In this document: one piece after another, positions 52,564 through 63,499 of the stretch
Numbering within the stretch: position 1 is the first letter of the stretch
Layout of the letters: each line of letters opens with the position of its first letter
Assembly (NCBI GenBank): GCA_037903475.1
Contig: JBAJFG010000136.1
Coordinates: 103,501-167,500, forward strand
Direction: 5' to 3'
DNA: 64,000 bases
From: Ancylostoma caninum
Lineage: Eukaryota > Nematoda > Chromadorea > Rhabditida > Ancylostomatidae
Notes under the pieces: generated by a model
The model's database searches: none
What the model saw: only the letters and a program-made list of their open reading frames with translations
Told to the model about the DNA's origin: nothing
Made by a program: the position numbers and the translations under genes

Positions 52564-53945
52564 GGGAGACGGCCCTTCTGGACCGCCGTAATTAAGGGCC
52601 ATATTATAGCAGCGCTGTGATTGGCTGGAAGATCCCGCGATTGGCTACCCGCTAATGAGGTGCCAAGAGGTCAACTAGTGGCTTCGCGACGTTTGCGGCA
52701 ATCATCTAAGATGATGGACGAGTTTCACAACTAGTCATACCTTCCAATTTACTCACCAGTTTCTTTCGAGCTATAAGAGAGTTTTAATAAGTTATTGTTC
52801 CCGATACGCATTGTGAATGAACAAATTCTCTTAAATTCGCTTCGACCTCTATTTTTTAAAATTCTACCCATAGAAAGCCAGAATTTCCCTTCCTCGCGCG
52901 CCTTTATTGTGAGGGTGGGGATAGACAGAGAAAAGAGATAGTTCATACTCCCGAGAACTAGAATTTAGAGCTTTTCGCGTAGTCACCGTTTCGAATGACT
53001 AGATTTCCCACTCTTTTCGAGCTGTTCATATTTGGAGCACATCGGCTTTTTGGATTTCGCAACTAGTCGATATTTCCAGTGACTTGAAACATTTTGTTCA
53101 CATCTTTACTCGATTTGACTCGGTGTAGTCAGATATGTAGCGTGAACATGGTGAGCAAGTGAGGTTTCCGCTATAAAAGGGAAACCGACTCTAGAAGATG
53201 CTGAAAAATTAATTTTCTATTTGTATGATTAAAAGCAATAGGTCAATATGTCGTATGTATGTCTTAGTATTTCATTTTAGAATGAATTATATGAATCAAA
53301 TTATATGAATCATGTCTCGAATCGATACCGGTTTCTCTTGTAAGGTCACATATACCTGTGTGTAAATAACCCCCTGCGGCCCTGCCTGGGGATATAGGAA
53401 GTTATAGGTCACGGCATAATACGTGAAACCATGGCCTAACAGTTAATAAATTTGCTACCTTCATTTAGTGGATTTAGTTGAACTATGTTGAAATGGTACT
53501 TTGAAAGGCTATTATGAGAGGATAACACAGTTCCGATTGAATTCCGAATACTGTGAACATTTCATTTCAAAAGGTAAAGCTCGGTGACAATTACATAGGG
53601 TTTGTCAAAAGTTTTGCGGAAGAGAAATCAAATTAGAAGCGAATGAGGAAACTGCATAATTTTAAACATCCTCGAACGCTCCAAATTACATAATTCTATA
53701 GGAAGTTTAAGGTAAAGGTAACTTTGCTTTTTGTTTTCACAATTAGTTCGTTTTTCCTTTTACTCTAGATCACAATCGCAGAATTACTGTTCATTTGAAC
53801 GAAAACTGTAAAATGAAAACGATAACTCGTCCGCATTTTGCCGCTTGGCCAGCCCATTGCGGGGATGCCACACGTAACGAGGGCGTGGTCGCCCTAGCTC
53901 ATTAATTACGGGACGATTACGGTGGGACCAGAAGGGCCTACACCC
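52564..53945. mobile_element. Mutator-like element with 9-bp target duplication
   Basis: 1382 bp bounded by GGGAGACGGCCCTTCTGG and CCAGAAGGGCCTACACCC (inverted, 14 of 18 identical). It is flanked by exact 9-bp direct repeats CCTGAAAGC (52555-52563 and 53946-53954). GG-starting ends and 9-bp duplications are typical of MULEs. CCGTAATTA motifs also pair inside the ends. The interior has no recognisable transposase. It contains a decayed FB-C end (about 52980-53140, CTCGATTTGACTCGGT). Confidence 0.88.
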
Positions 53946-54191
53946 CCTGAAAGCTCGTAAACACTCCATCAGTCCCATGTGGCGAGACCGCCAGCGAAGG
54001 TGACGAAACCACTAACTCGTGCATGCGGGAGAGCCAGCAGTGACGTAATTGCGAGTCCCGAAACGAATGTGTCTGAGTCCCTAAAAATCGGCCATTTCTC
54101 CACTCAGTCTGCGCCTCAAGATTGCGGTGTCTATGAGTGCCGCCGCATATCTCTAGCCGCTCTAGCCCCCTTACGGCGCTTTGTTTAATAG

Positions 54192-54298
54192 ATATATATG
54201 TTATATAAATATACATGTATAATATATATGTTATACAATCCATATATTATATATATATATAATAGATATATATATGTATATATATATATATAATAGGT
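54192..54298. repeat. TA-rich microsatellite
   Basis: (TA)n strings between the end of element H copy 2 and Helitron copy 2. Confidence 0.9.
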
Positions 54299-55643
54299 TG
54301 TAAAACACCCGGCTTCGCTCGGGTGTTTTACAACCCCGGCTTTCTCACATTGATGAGAACAATTGCCATTGCTGGTAAAATCATTGGAAATACCCATAAC
54401 TTTGGTGGTGAGCACATTAACGATGCTCAGGTACAGGGCATTCCCCTCCGAGTGAACATCGCGTTGGAGACACGCACGCGAGCTGATCCATTCCAAAGAT
54501 CAAAATCTCAATCGAAAGGCTACGTGGGAATGGTTTTTAGCGGTTCGGACGTAGCCTTTCAACTCCGGAGTGAAAGCCCTGTAACCCTTCCCCTCAAGTA
54601 ATCCCGTAGGCGAAACGTCAGTGTCAGTAAAGTTATTTCGATGACAAATTCGTGGGAAACAGTTGCCATACTCGTGCTTAGATGTTTAACGTGTTCGATT
54701 GATCCAGTAAGCACATTTTGCCAATTTTCAGAAGCAGGAAAAGAACAGAAGACATTAGTGAACCGATATATTCTGCAAAACAATTGCCGTATTTGTGTTC
54801 AACGTGTTGAAAAATCCCAGTAGACACGTCTCAACCGATCCATGAGCGAAAACAGCGAAAAATCAATAAAACCGATAGATCGATATTTTGTGCAAAACGG
54901 TTTTCATCAATTTGTGTTCAGCGTACTGGAAAACTACAGTACACATGTCCTTGACTGTCCCCAAACGAAAATGGAAAAGATCGATGAAATCGATAAATCG
55001 GTAATTCGTGCGGAATGTTTGTTGTATTCGTGTTCAGCGTATTGACGAACTCCAGTAGACATCTGTCTGTCGCCCCATGGGCAAGAATGGCGAAAAATCA
55101 ATAAAGTCGATAGATCGATATTTTCGTGCGAAGCGGTTGCCATATTCGTGTTCAGCGCATTAAGAAACCCCAGTGTACGTGTCCCCACCAACCCCTCAGC
55201 AAAAAAGCGAAAAATCAATGAAATCGATAAATCGATATTTTCGTGCGAAGCGGTTGCCATATTCATGTTCAGAGCATTAGGAAACCCCAGTAGACATATT
55301 CTCATCGACTCCTGGGGAATAATAGCGAAAAATCAATAAAATCGATTAATCGATATTTTTTTGCGAAGCGGTTGCCATATTCGTGTTCAGCGTATTGAGA
55401 TACCCCAGTGTACGTGTCCCCACTGACCCCTGAGCAAAAATAGCGAAAAATCAATAAAATCGATATAATCGATAAATCAATTGATATTTCCTAGAGGAAA
55501 GTAGCCTAAAACCTCCGCCGGCCTTTGATGGGTATGTGTGCAAAGTTTGGTCCCGATCAGTTCACCCTCCGCGATTTCTATAAGGAACATACATACATAC
55601 ATACACACACACACTCACAGACATTCTACTTTATATATAGAGA
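54299..55643 (-). mobile_element. non-autonomous Helitron, copy 2
   Basis: On the minus strand it begins A|TCTCTATATATAAAG at 55643, followed by GTGAGTGTGTGTGTGTATG, as in copy 1. At the other end is the hairpin ACACCCGAGCGAAGCCGGGTGT (complement of 54305-54326), near-identical in its core to the copy-1 terminal hairpin. The final CTRR is not clear (CTATTA adjoins the TA microsatellite), so the 3' boundary is approximate. It carries the same 115-bp minisatellite and related palindromic sequence near 54480-54590. Confidence 0.8.
54640..55475 (-). repeat. minisatellite of about 110-bp units in Helitron copy 2
   Basis: Around seven units with GCGAAAAATCAATAAAATCGAT, ATCGATATTTTCGTGCGAAGCG, GTTGCCATATTCGTGTTCAG and CCCCAGTAGACATG. 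This is the inverse of the array at 17930-18500. Confidence 0.85.
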
Positions 55644-55661
55644 TTATGTATATTATATATA

Positions 55662-56198
55662 CAGGGGGGGCCATAAGTTATTGTACAACGTTTGCTCATT
55701 TATTTCTCCACCAGCAACACATGGATTATCCTGCTCTTTTCGCTGCCGAATAGAGCAGGGATCAAAGTATCTTACAGTTAAAACCCGGTTTCCCGGGAGA
55801 GTTTTGCTTTGGAGCAGTTGGACTTAGAACAGGTTTTTGAAAAAAGCGGGTTGATGTGGAAATTTTTTACGAAAAATCCACCAAATCTCTAAAGTGGGGT
55901 GTACTGCTTAGATGCATCTTAAAGAGCAAAGAATGCTCTTTCTAAAAATATCAAACTGTTTTTGTGGCTGTTTTGCTCGGAAATTGCGGGCAGAGTTAGT
56001 GCATTTTGCGGCACCGAAAGTCTGCAATGAATGTTTCCGATAAACTTTTTTCGTTATCTTGGAAGTATCCAGGAGGTTTTTGTGATCAAAAGATAGAGCA
56101 AATCCAGCTCTATTAAACAGTGCCTAGTGCGGCAAAAAATATTTTACTACTGCGGAGAAATGGGCCAGCAAACGTTGTACAATAACTTATGGCCCCCC

Positions 56199-56201
<3 letters not shown>
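55662..56201. mobile_element. 540-bp Tc1/mariner-type MITE flanked by TA
   Basis: The termini CAGGGGGGGCCATAAGTTAT and ATAACTTATGGCCCCCCCTG are perfect inverted repeats running on through TGTACAACGTTTGCT. TA lies at 55660-55661 and 56202-56203. The CAGGGGGG start and TA duplication fit the Tc1/mariner superfamily. Short frames only. Confidence 0.92.

Positions 56202-56266
<65 letters not shown>
56202..56266. repeat. (TA)n microsatellite
   Basis: About 30 TA repeats between two MITEs; the Tc1-type MITE probably inserted into it. Confidence 0.95.
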
Positions 56267-56269
<3 letters not shown>

Positions 56270-56480
56270 TGGCGGACGCAGGCCCCCCCCCCGAGAATGG
56301 GTCGCCAAATTTTTGGAATTACTTTGCAATACAAATAAAAATCTTGTATTAGTTTATTTTTAATTGTTCATTTTTAATATTATTTTTAATATAATTTTTA
56401 TTTATTATTTATCATTATTATTAATATTTTTATTAATTTTATTTTCCATCTGGGTCTCCAAAGCGGCGGAGACCCCACTT
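56267..56480. mobile_element. truncated hAT-type MITE, copy 2
   Basis: Starts AGTGGCGGACGCAGGC and runs through CGAGAATGGGTCG, ATCTTGTATTAGTTTATTTTTA and CGGCGGAGACCCCACTTTTT. This is the inverse of 22466-22723. The far terminus (CTGCATCCGCCACTG equivalent) is absent, so the right end is deleted or diverged. Confidence 0.85.
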
Positions 56481-56685
56481 TTTTCCCACGCCCCTCTCTT
56501 CTCTTCTGCCCAGTTTGAGCAACTCTAGCCCAGCTGGTGTTACCTGCTAGTAGCGCTTTTTTTCCTCTTTCGAATGCTATTTGAATGTCCTGGCTAGCTC
56601 CTTCTTGAGGCTTTTCATGGGGCCGCGAACAGTTGATGAGCTGACGGGATTTCTGGCTGATTTTGGTTAATGACATAAAACTCGA
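56481..56685. other. no recognisable feature
   Basis: Short stretch without supported gene. Confidence 0.3.
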
Positions 56686-56916
56686 TCACACTTTGTCCGA
56701 GGAATGCGGTAATCTTGCGTTTGTTTTGACTTGGAATCGTCTTCCCAGTGGGCAGTCAGCTATTGGATAGCGAACTTTTCTTCCGTCGATTTTGATCGCC
56801 AAGGCAACCATGGTTGTGACCGTAGGTTGTTCCCTTACGAACAAGCGTTGAGGACAGTCGAGGAACCTAAACCTGGTCCAACCATTTGAACGTTGAGGGC
56901 AGGGATGGATGCTCAC
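56686..56916 (-). pseudogene. unknown transposon ORF fragment, copy 2
   Basis: 76-codon minus-strand frame: IHPCPQ, TRFRFLDCPQRLFV, TVTTMV, KIDGRKVRYPIADCPLG. It aligns with the window-edge fragment at 1-176 at protein level, more than chance would allow for unselected DNA. Family unknown. No start or splice context is secure. Confidence 0.4.
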
Positions 56917-56999
56917 TGCAGCACAGTTTCAAAACATTTTACTTCAATCGACATGAAAGCAAAGGTGCGGAAGTGTGGGTCGTATGGCGACTGGGATCT

Positions 57000-57165
57000 G
57001 GGAGTGTGGGTCGTATGGCGCGATTCTCCGGGTGGCAGATAGTCAGGATGAATGTGGGGCGCATTACTACCACTCGGGTTACGGTCAGACGTCGCGGTTT
57101 GCCTGGATCAGCCTGACAGTGCAACTCGTCCACCTTTCCACCATTATCCGATCTTGAAAGAGTGT
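57000..57165 (+). repeat. FB-B arm, copy 3
   Basis: One FB-B arm only: GGGTCGTATGGCGCGATTCT, CGGGTGGCA, GGGGCGCATTACTACCACTC, GTCGCGGTTTGCCTGGATC. A partial duplicate of its first 20 bp lies at 56966-56985. No matching inverted arm is nearby. Confidence 0.7.
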
Positions 57166-57189
57166 AAAGAGTTGCAGGTACAGTCTGTC

Positions 57190-57399
57190 CGAAACGACGA
57201 GTCCGTCCACGCACGCGGGGATCAAGAGGCGGCGCGGCTGGGACGTATGCTATTAGCTGCCAAGTCGAACACGTCACAGCCAGATCATTGGTCGATACCT
57301 TGAAGGAACGTGATACGCAGATTAGAGATGATGACGTGGAGTTCTGGCAAGCGTGGCAGCCTCTCGATCTCCGCGTGCGTGGGCGGACTCGTCGTTTCG
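57190..57399. mobile_element. 210-bp palindromic MITE
   Basis: CGAAACGACGAGTCCGTCCACGCACGCGG at the left pairs with CGCGTGCGTGGGCGGACTCGTCGTTTCG at the right. The inner GATCAAGAGGC/GCCTCTCGATC also pair. It lies in the place where an FB-B interior would continue. Confidence 0.8.
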
Positions 57400-57572
57400 A
57401 ATAAACTGTGATGACGTGGAGATGATGACGTGATGATGAACCATACATAGATTCTTATTTCCCAAAATTGAGAATTTATACCCAAACATTCACAGTGGTG
57501 GTCAAAGTTTAAATTTTCCAAGATCGGCTGTTTATAAATCTCGGCATGACTTGAATTTCGTAATATTTTATT

Positions 57573-59003
57573 AGATTAGTAGTCAGTTTATTCAGAACGG
57601 CCAACGCTTCGTAGCTATCTCCTTCTTCAGGGCCTCGTTATACGGCACTACTCACCATCAGTGCCGTATTACGAGCAGGGGTGTGCGGAATTTTCCGTTT
57701 CCCGTTTTACGCTTTCCGTTTTCCGCCCATTTTTTGGCGTTCCGTTTTACATTTTACGGGTTTTTAGCCCGGAAAACGGAAAATCCCGATAAATTATGGG
57801 GGAAGACGAGGTATTTGTTTTTCGTCTACGGACGTTCGTCACCCGCCGCGCCGCCGCGCGCGAATTCGCGCGCGGCACTACCTTTTTTTTCCCTAGCGCA
57901 GACGCCGGGAGGGTGGGTATGGAGCGTTATACCTGGAGTGGGAGGCGCGGACGAGCTCTGACCAATCGCAGAGCTGGGCCGCACCCCCCTCTCCAGGTAT
58001 AACACCCCACACCCCGGGAGGGTTCGTCGCGCACTCCGCCCTTTTCGCCGCGTTTGCGAAAGGACGGGTGACGAACGTCACGTAATCTTTGTTTTTGGGG
58101 TATTCCCCTATCCTAAAGAGGGTTCACGTGTTTCGATGCGCAATGTATATGAGTTCACAACAATGGCGCCAAAGTCGACGTCCAACCGCCATTTACCGTC
58201 GCAATTTCGCTGATCCTCGTCATTGTTCCAAATATACCATACAAGTGCACTGCTCTCCTCAAAATTCTCAAAAAAAGGTCCCACAGAAATGTGGAGTGAA
58301 CTTAGATAAAATTTCTATGAAAAAGTGGCGTGCCTTGGTAAGAGCATCAAGCATTCCTGCGAAGCAACGCATGATATAGGCTTTCTTTCAAGTTGACAAA
58401 AGCATAGGGCTACTCACAATTGTCACTGTTTTAGTCAGACAATGATCCCCAGCTCCCACTGGCGCCGTTGGCGTCTGATGTTTTGCGTGATATTGAGGCT
58501 GCTTGTGTTTCACATTAGCCACATACTGTTCCTCTCCTCCTTCCTCCCTCGCTAACTCCCTCCAACGGGATCCTCTGTGAATAACGTGATCCCCCCCCCT
58601 CCAGATTGCAAATGTATTGACTACCGTAGTTACCTTTATATAACTCTGATAATCTCTCAAAACTAGGCGAAGGATAAGTATTCCTCGATCGACCTATACT
58701 CTAGGAGTTTGAAGTGAGCACCATCAGTAGGCATGAAGTTATTTAATTATTCGAAAAGGTCACCACTTTTGCTCATGAAGACGATACCTAGAAACTCCAA
58801 TGTTGAAGATGACTTTTGGTTACAAACCTATGCTTGGGCAAAATTTTCCGTTTTACGCTTTCCGTTTTCCGCCCATTTTGGGCCTTCCGTTTTCCGTTTT
58901 ACGGGATTTAAAATTTTACTTCCGCACATCCCTGATTACGAGGCCCTGAAGGAGGAGATAGCTCCGAAACCTTGGCCGTTCTGAATAAACTGACTACTAA
59001 TCT
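57573..59003. mobile_element. 1.4-kb foldback interrupting a LINE
   Basis: The ends AGATTAGTAGTCAGTTTATT and AATAAACTGACTACTAATCT are inverted, followed by CAGAACGGCCAA, CCTTCTTCAGGGCCTCGT and TTTTCCGTTTTACGCTTTCC blocks near each end. The TTCCG blocks are in direct rather than inverted orientation. A nested MITE occupies 57825-58085. The rest of the loop (58086-58820) has no recognised gene. The right end adjoins the LINE RT fragment. Confidence 0.75.
57825..58085. mobile_element. GC-rich MITE nested in the foldback
   Basis: GACGTTCGTCACCCGCCGCG and CGGGTGACGAACGTC are inverted ends. The inner GGGAGGGTGGGTATGG-x-GTTATACCTGGAG and CTCCAGGTATAACACCCCAC-type blocks also pair. It is much more GC-rich than its host. 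Confidence 0.8.
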
Positions 59004-60520
59004 CGCGTGCAGTTCAACATAAAATAAGTTTAAATCGTTTGTAAGCGAAAACCCCACGTCTTTAATCTTGTCGACTACTTCAGTTGGGGTTTCTCCTATA
59101 ACATAAGCTTGGCAACTGTTCCTGGGCCCAATATGCATTAGCTTAGTCTTTTACTCTGACAGTGGAATCTCCCAATCCTTGCACCATTTGTGTACAAAAT
59201 CGATTGCATTCTCAAGGGCTAGGCTGTCAGAACTTTCATTGTGAATTTTGAGGTCATCGGCGAAAGCGGAGCAGTTGACACCGAACTCTCAAATCAGTTG
59301 GAGAAGCTCTTAGGTACAGTACCGGCCAAAATTATGTAGCCTTTTGGAGTCTCCTCCAATTCGCTCATAACTTCATTTAGAGCGTTGAAGACACTCACAT
59401 GTTATAGAAACAGAATGACATCGTACCATTTTGTCAACTGGTTTCCTTTAGACAAAATACTTATTCACAAAGGTCAAAATCTGAATTTTGCGGCATGAAC
59501 AAAAGATCACAGAATGGATTTTCTGGGTAGTATTTAGCAAGAATTGGACTCCTTGTGACAGATTCGACTCATATTTGAATGAAAACGTTTGCCTTTAGAT
59601 CACTGATCAAAGCATACGAAGCTTCATTTCAGCAGTAAACTAATGTAAGAATTTCCGCTAAATTAGCTCTCTCTTGCTTGGTACAATGCTAAGCCAGTCA
59701 CGATGCGCACAGAAGTCCATATCACAAGAAAAAAAGTTTTCCATGTAAAGCTTTAATCCACCAAACGTTATGGGGGAAAATTCAAAAGGCTAAATGATTT
59801 TGGCCGGTACTGTACATATGTTAAAAAGAAGAGAGAACTCCTCCCTGTGGAACCCCACTTGCGACCCGCCTTGGCTCTGAAAAAGAGGACCCTACACGTA
59901 CAACGAAAATGTGGTTAGAGATAAAAGCTTGAATCGGGCTGGTAATCCGGAGATGAATTTCAATTCTATCTAATTTCGAGAATAACTTATCGTGCGGTAC
60001 TTTGTCGAAAATCCTACAAAAATCGAGGAAGACTACATCAGTGGCATGTTCTTGATCAGCATTAACTGTCCAGTCATTCAAGTACTGAAGCATAGCGGTT
60101 ACCGTATACTTTCCTTTTTGAAATCCATGTTGGAATGAAGATATAATTGAATGTTCTTGAAGGTGCCTTTCGATTCTTTTCTTGAGAATTTTTTCAAATG
60201 CCCTGGCGAAAATCGATGTAAAACTCATTGGACGATAGTTCAGTGGGGATGTGAACGAAGGTTTCTTAGGCAAAGGCGTGACAAAAAAAGCTTCCATCTA
60301 CTAGGTATTTCTGCCCGCATAAGGCCCAAGTTAAACACATACACTAGCAGTTTAGTGATTATATCCAGTACATTCTTGATAAATATTAGTGGAATATGAT
60401 CAGGTTTGCCAGAGTGAGATGCAGCCCAAGAAGAGAGTATATTGTAAAGCTCATCCCCATGAAACCATACTGAATCGCTCATTTTTGGAAAAGCTGGAAC
60501 GCTAGATACAGTAGACACAG
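59004..60520 (-). pseudogene. CR1/Jockey-like LINE reverse transcriptase, split by a MITE
   Basis: On the minus strand, in order: SWAASHSGKPDHIPLIFIKN (about 60400), LPKKPSFTSPLNYRPMSFTS, KILKKRIERHL, FQHGFQKGKYTVTAML, VVFLDFCRIFDKVPHDKL and ASGVPQGGVLS. After the insertion come a stop, then NCSAFADDLKIH (catalytic FADD near 59265) and CKDWEIPLS. This is the canonical non-LTR RT block order. In block A a cysteine replaces the usual aspartate-alanine-like position (LDFCRIFDK for LDF-x-KAFDK). Frame changes near 60270 and stops show it is inactive. The C-terminal end is cut by the foldback at 59003. Confidence 0.92.
59317..59812. mobile_element. 496-bp Tc1-type MITE inside the LINE
   Basis: The termini CAGTACCGGCCAAAATTATG and CATNATTTTGGCCGGTACTG are inverted (one or two mismatches), with TA on each side (59315-59316 and 59813-59814). 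The sequence is a typical Tc1 end. Removing it rejoins the RT between the block ending GVLSS and the FADD block. Confidence 0.93.
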
Positions 60521-61044
60521 CATTAGGACAATAAATGAAAGCAAGGCGTTTTTTTAATGCTTTAAAGCTGTCAAAATTGGGGGTTCGAAATTATGGATAG
60601 TGTATGTAGGTTTTACCGTAACTGCCCAAAAATGACATCATATGATGAAGTGAACGGGATTTTGTGACTAGCACAACAACTAACCTTCTACACTGAAACA
60701 AAAAACAATCCCACAAAATTTTCCGGGAGTACAGAAACTCAAAACAAAACTCAAAATTTGATCTCAAAATTTCCATTTTTCAAAGCTAAACAAAAATTTC
60801 ATTTAGTACGCTTCTTAGTCTTTATTCATCGTTATTGATGAGAAAGAGTGGTCCAAATGCTCAATAATCACCACCTTCTTCGTGTGTGTGGGTGTCAACA
60901 GAAGCACTGTGGCACTTGCATATCCATAGGGCATCAGATGCCACGCCCCTTTTCCGACGGGACCCAAACGTTACGGCACCGCGCAAAGTGGTCATCAAAT
61001 AGGTGATTAGCGTGGTAGGTAACCTCAGTGAAGGTTATGGCCCG
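60521..61044. other. no recognisable feature
   Basis: Probably the upstream LINE flank; no further LINE domain (no endonuclease) was recognised. Confidence 0.3.
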
Positions 61045-61480
61045 AATTTTCGAGTGGTACTCTATAGATTTTTCAGGTGGCACTCTATGACTATAGGCGG
61101 ACGGGATTTGAGAGCGCTCCTACCACTCGGATTACGGCCACGCATCGCGGTTGGTCTGGATCTGCCTGACAGGGCAACTCGTCTATTTAGGCATCATCCG
61201 AACGTAGGGGAGAAGGTTGAACTAGTGATACTAGTGTTATTAGGGTATACGGTTGAACAAACGTTTCGAACACCAAACTTATTTGAATGCCCAAGTGAAT
61301 GTACTCTCAGAACAAAGGAATCTTCACGGAAGCCCAATTACTACTCGTAAGAAGCTTCCTGAAACATCCGAACAAATGTAATACTTCCAATATGTACATC
61401 TATAAACTGCCGAAAAGTTAATTGCTCAAACTTATGGCTTTCTGAAGTTCTTTGGTATTTCAAGGGTGGTAGGAATGACT
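61045..61480 (+). repeat. FB-B arm plus interior, copy 4
   Basis: FB-B arm (TTTTTCAGGTGGCACTCTATG, GCTCCTACCACTCGGATTACG, GGATCTGCCTGACAGGGCAAC). It is followed by interior sequence shared with copy 1: TAGGGTATACGG, AACGTTTCGAACAC, AAGCCCAATTACTACTCG and AACATCCGAACAAATGTAATACTTCC. No inverted partner arm was found before 62 kb. Confidence 0.75.
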
Positions 61481-62734
61481 CGTATCGAAAGGCTTGACGT
61501 CAAATTAGTCTCCTGCAGGGAACCAATTCTACTGATCATGGCCAAGCTGCGATTCCACAAAATGCGCATCGATAAACAATCTCACTATGTAGCCATGAAG
61601 AATTGAAGGTGATTATATTGGTGTAAGTAGTATACATATCATCTTTAGTAGAATGAAATGGATGCTGCTGAGCTTTTTGAAGAGTCTAATAAAAGCAACT
61701 ACACGTTGAAAGCAGTAGGTATGGGAATGATAAGATAAGATAATGAGTTATAGGCAGCCCCCACTATAATTTCCGATTCTAAATTGTAGGGCCACAAGTG
61801 TAACTAAGCACTACCGGCTTATTGCAGCTGCAATAGGAATACATGGAATAATTTCACTCTCTTTTCCAGCAACATATCATAAACTGGTTTAAAAAAAACA
61901 AACTTTTTAAAAGCTAAAAGAAATAAACTAGTCTTGTGAGTGATGTATGGATAAGAATGTTGGATTTGGATGCATCATTGAGTTTAACCGAGGTAAAAGT
62001 TTTACAACTGTGTAAACGATTCGGAAATTCGGGGGTTCCACGTGGTTACTCCGGGTAATCCGAATGATGCATGCGGCCCCTTGTGGTAAATAATAGGCAG
62101 CTGGATTAAACAAGTATGAGTATAATACATGCAAAAGCAGAAAAATTGGATATTGAGTCCTTCTTCGAACGCTGAAATATCACCGGCGAGATTTTCGGTC
62201 TAGTTCTACACGCTAAAATCTACTGTTCTCCCCATTTAATGGTCCTTTGGCAACGACAAGGTTGAATTCGCGAGCATGTGGCATCGTAGTGTCTACAAAT
62301 GCACATAGAGCATCATGGCTTAGGAGGTACATATACTACCTTATGCTGAATTCGAGATGGGGCCATTCCTCTTGCAATAGCCAGTACGTTCAGATTCGCA
62401 TTGTTCATTGGTACAGTCAACGCGAGAAAACTCGTCTCCTGCCTTTGCCTAGTTGTTGTCTTTGTCCTTGTTTTAAAGGCAGCACTCACGCTGAAAAAGT
62501 TTCCTTGCATTTGTGCTTATTTTAAAGATGCCATCAACTGGAGTGTAACTGTAAAAGGAATCACTCCGAATCATGAAGTTACTCGAGTAATAAAGCTCGT
62601 ACGCATGTTCAAATGCGCCCGCCATGCTCAACCCCGCCCCATACTCTCTGATCGTGTGCGGCTGTGTTTCTCAGCTTGTCCAGGATCGATCAGGATTTTT
62701 CGATAGCGACGATCCTTCTCGCACCCCACCTGCC
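61481..62734. other. no gene recognised
   Basis: Contains open frames up to about 100 codons on the plus strand (for example from 62401) without recognised motif. Confidence 0.3.
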
Positions 62735-63073
62735 TTACCCATGGACATGCGTTGGCAATATATTCGCCTCAAAAACTTCTTTCTTTTGAATGGCCTTTTC
62801 TCTACTGCGAGCGCAGGGGTAGCCTCTAGAGTAGAATTCCATTAAAAAAAATCGACGACGTTTTTTGTCGTGAGTGCTGTCTTTAACGTCGATCTCATAG
62901 TGTCTCTTAGAAGTCTTCGCTGAGAGGAAATTCCTAGCTGTTCCAGAGACACCCTGGTTTTGTTCTGGAAGAAAATCTTCCGTATGTTGTTGAATTACTG
63001 TAGTTGCGACAAATTTTGTTTCCCGCTTGAAGATAAACTTCCATTTCCCCATGAATGAGACTAATAATATCAA
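62735..63073 (-). other. unidentified 112-codon minus-strand frame
   Basis: Charged frame (FIFKRETKFVATTVIQQH, then KTSKRHYEIDVKDSTHDKKR). No family recognised and no neighbouring exon found. A transposon scrap or chance ORF is likelier than a gene. Confidence 0.2.
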
Positions 63074-63499
63074 AATACATGGTTATGCTCTTATTTTGGC
63101 CCACTTCACTTATTAAATGTCTGGTAGTTTGCCTCTATAATTTCTTTTATTTCCATTTCTGCATGGAATTCCTTATAAATTCATATTCTGCTCATGTACT
63201 TCATCACCTGGACATCCCCTATATAATAACTGGTAAGGGTCCAGATTTTTCTGGCGTCAGACGACGAGAGTGCTGCGAAAACTTTTGTGCAGAGCAGTGC
63301 ATAGGGGGTAAAACGGTAGGGGGACGGTAGGGGGAGAGAAGCGCAGACGTCATACGAAAAACCGATTTATGGAGCGAGGTGAGGATAGATCCTCGCATGA
63401 CCCGCAGTTTCGAAATCCTTGCACAGCGACTCTCCTGCGCTGGCGGTCTCACAGCCAACGGATGAGACAGAGCTAGCAAGGCTTTATGGCACCACAATC

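Larger units (their letters stand above)
51082..54191. mobile_element. minisatellite-bearing element H, copy 2, split by a MULE
   Basis: It starts ACTAGCGCCC and follows copy 1 through the opening 220 bp, then a homogeneous minisatellite and the TATGTTAGTGCAGAAGC region. It is interrupted at CCTGAAAGC by the insertion 52564-53945, and resumes GCTCGTAAACACTCC to the TTTAATAG end beside a TA microsatellite. Copy 1 gives the uninterrupted sequence across this point (GCAGCCTGAAAGCTTGTAAAC near 44983). Confidence 0.88.
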
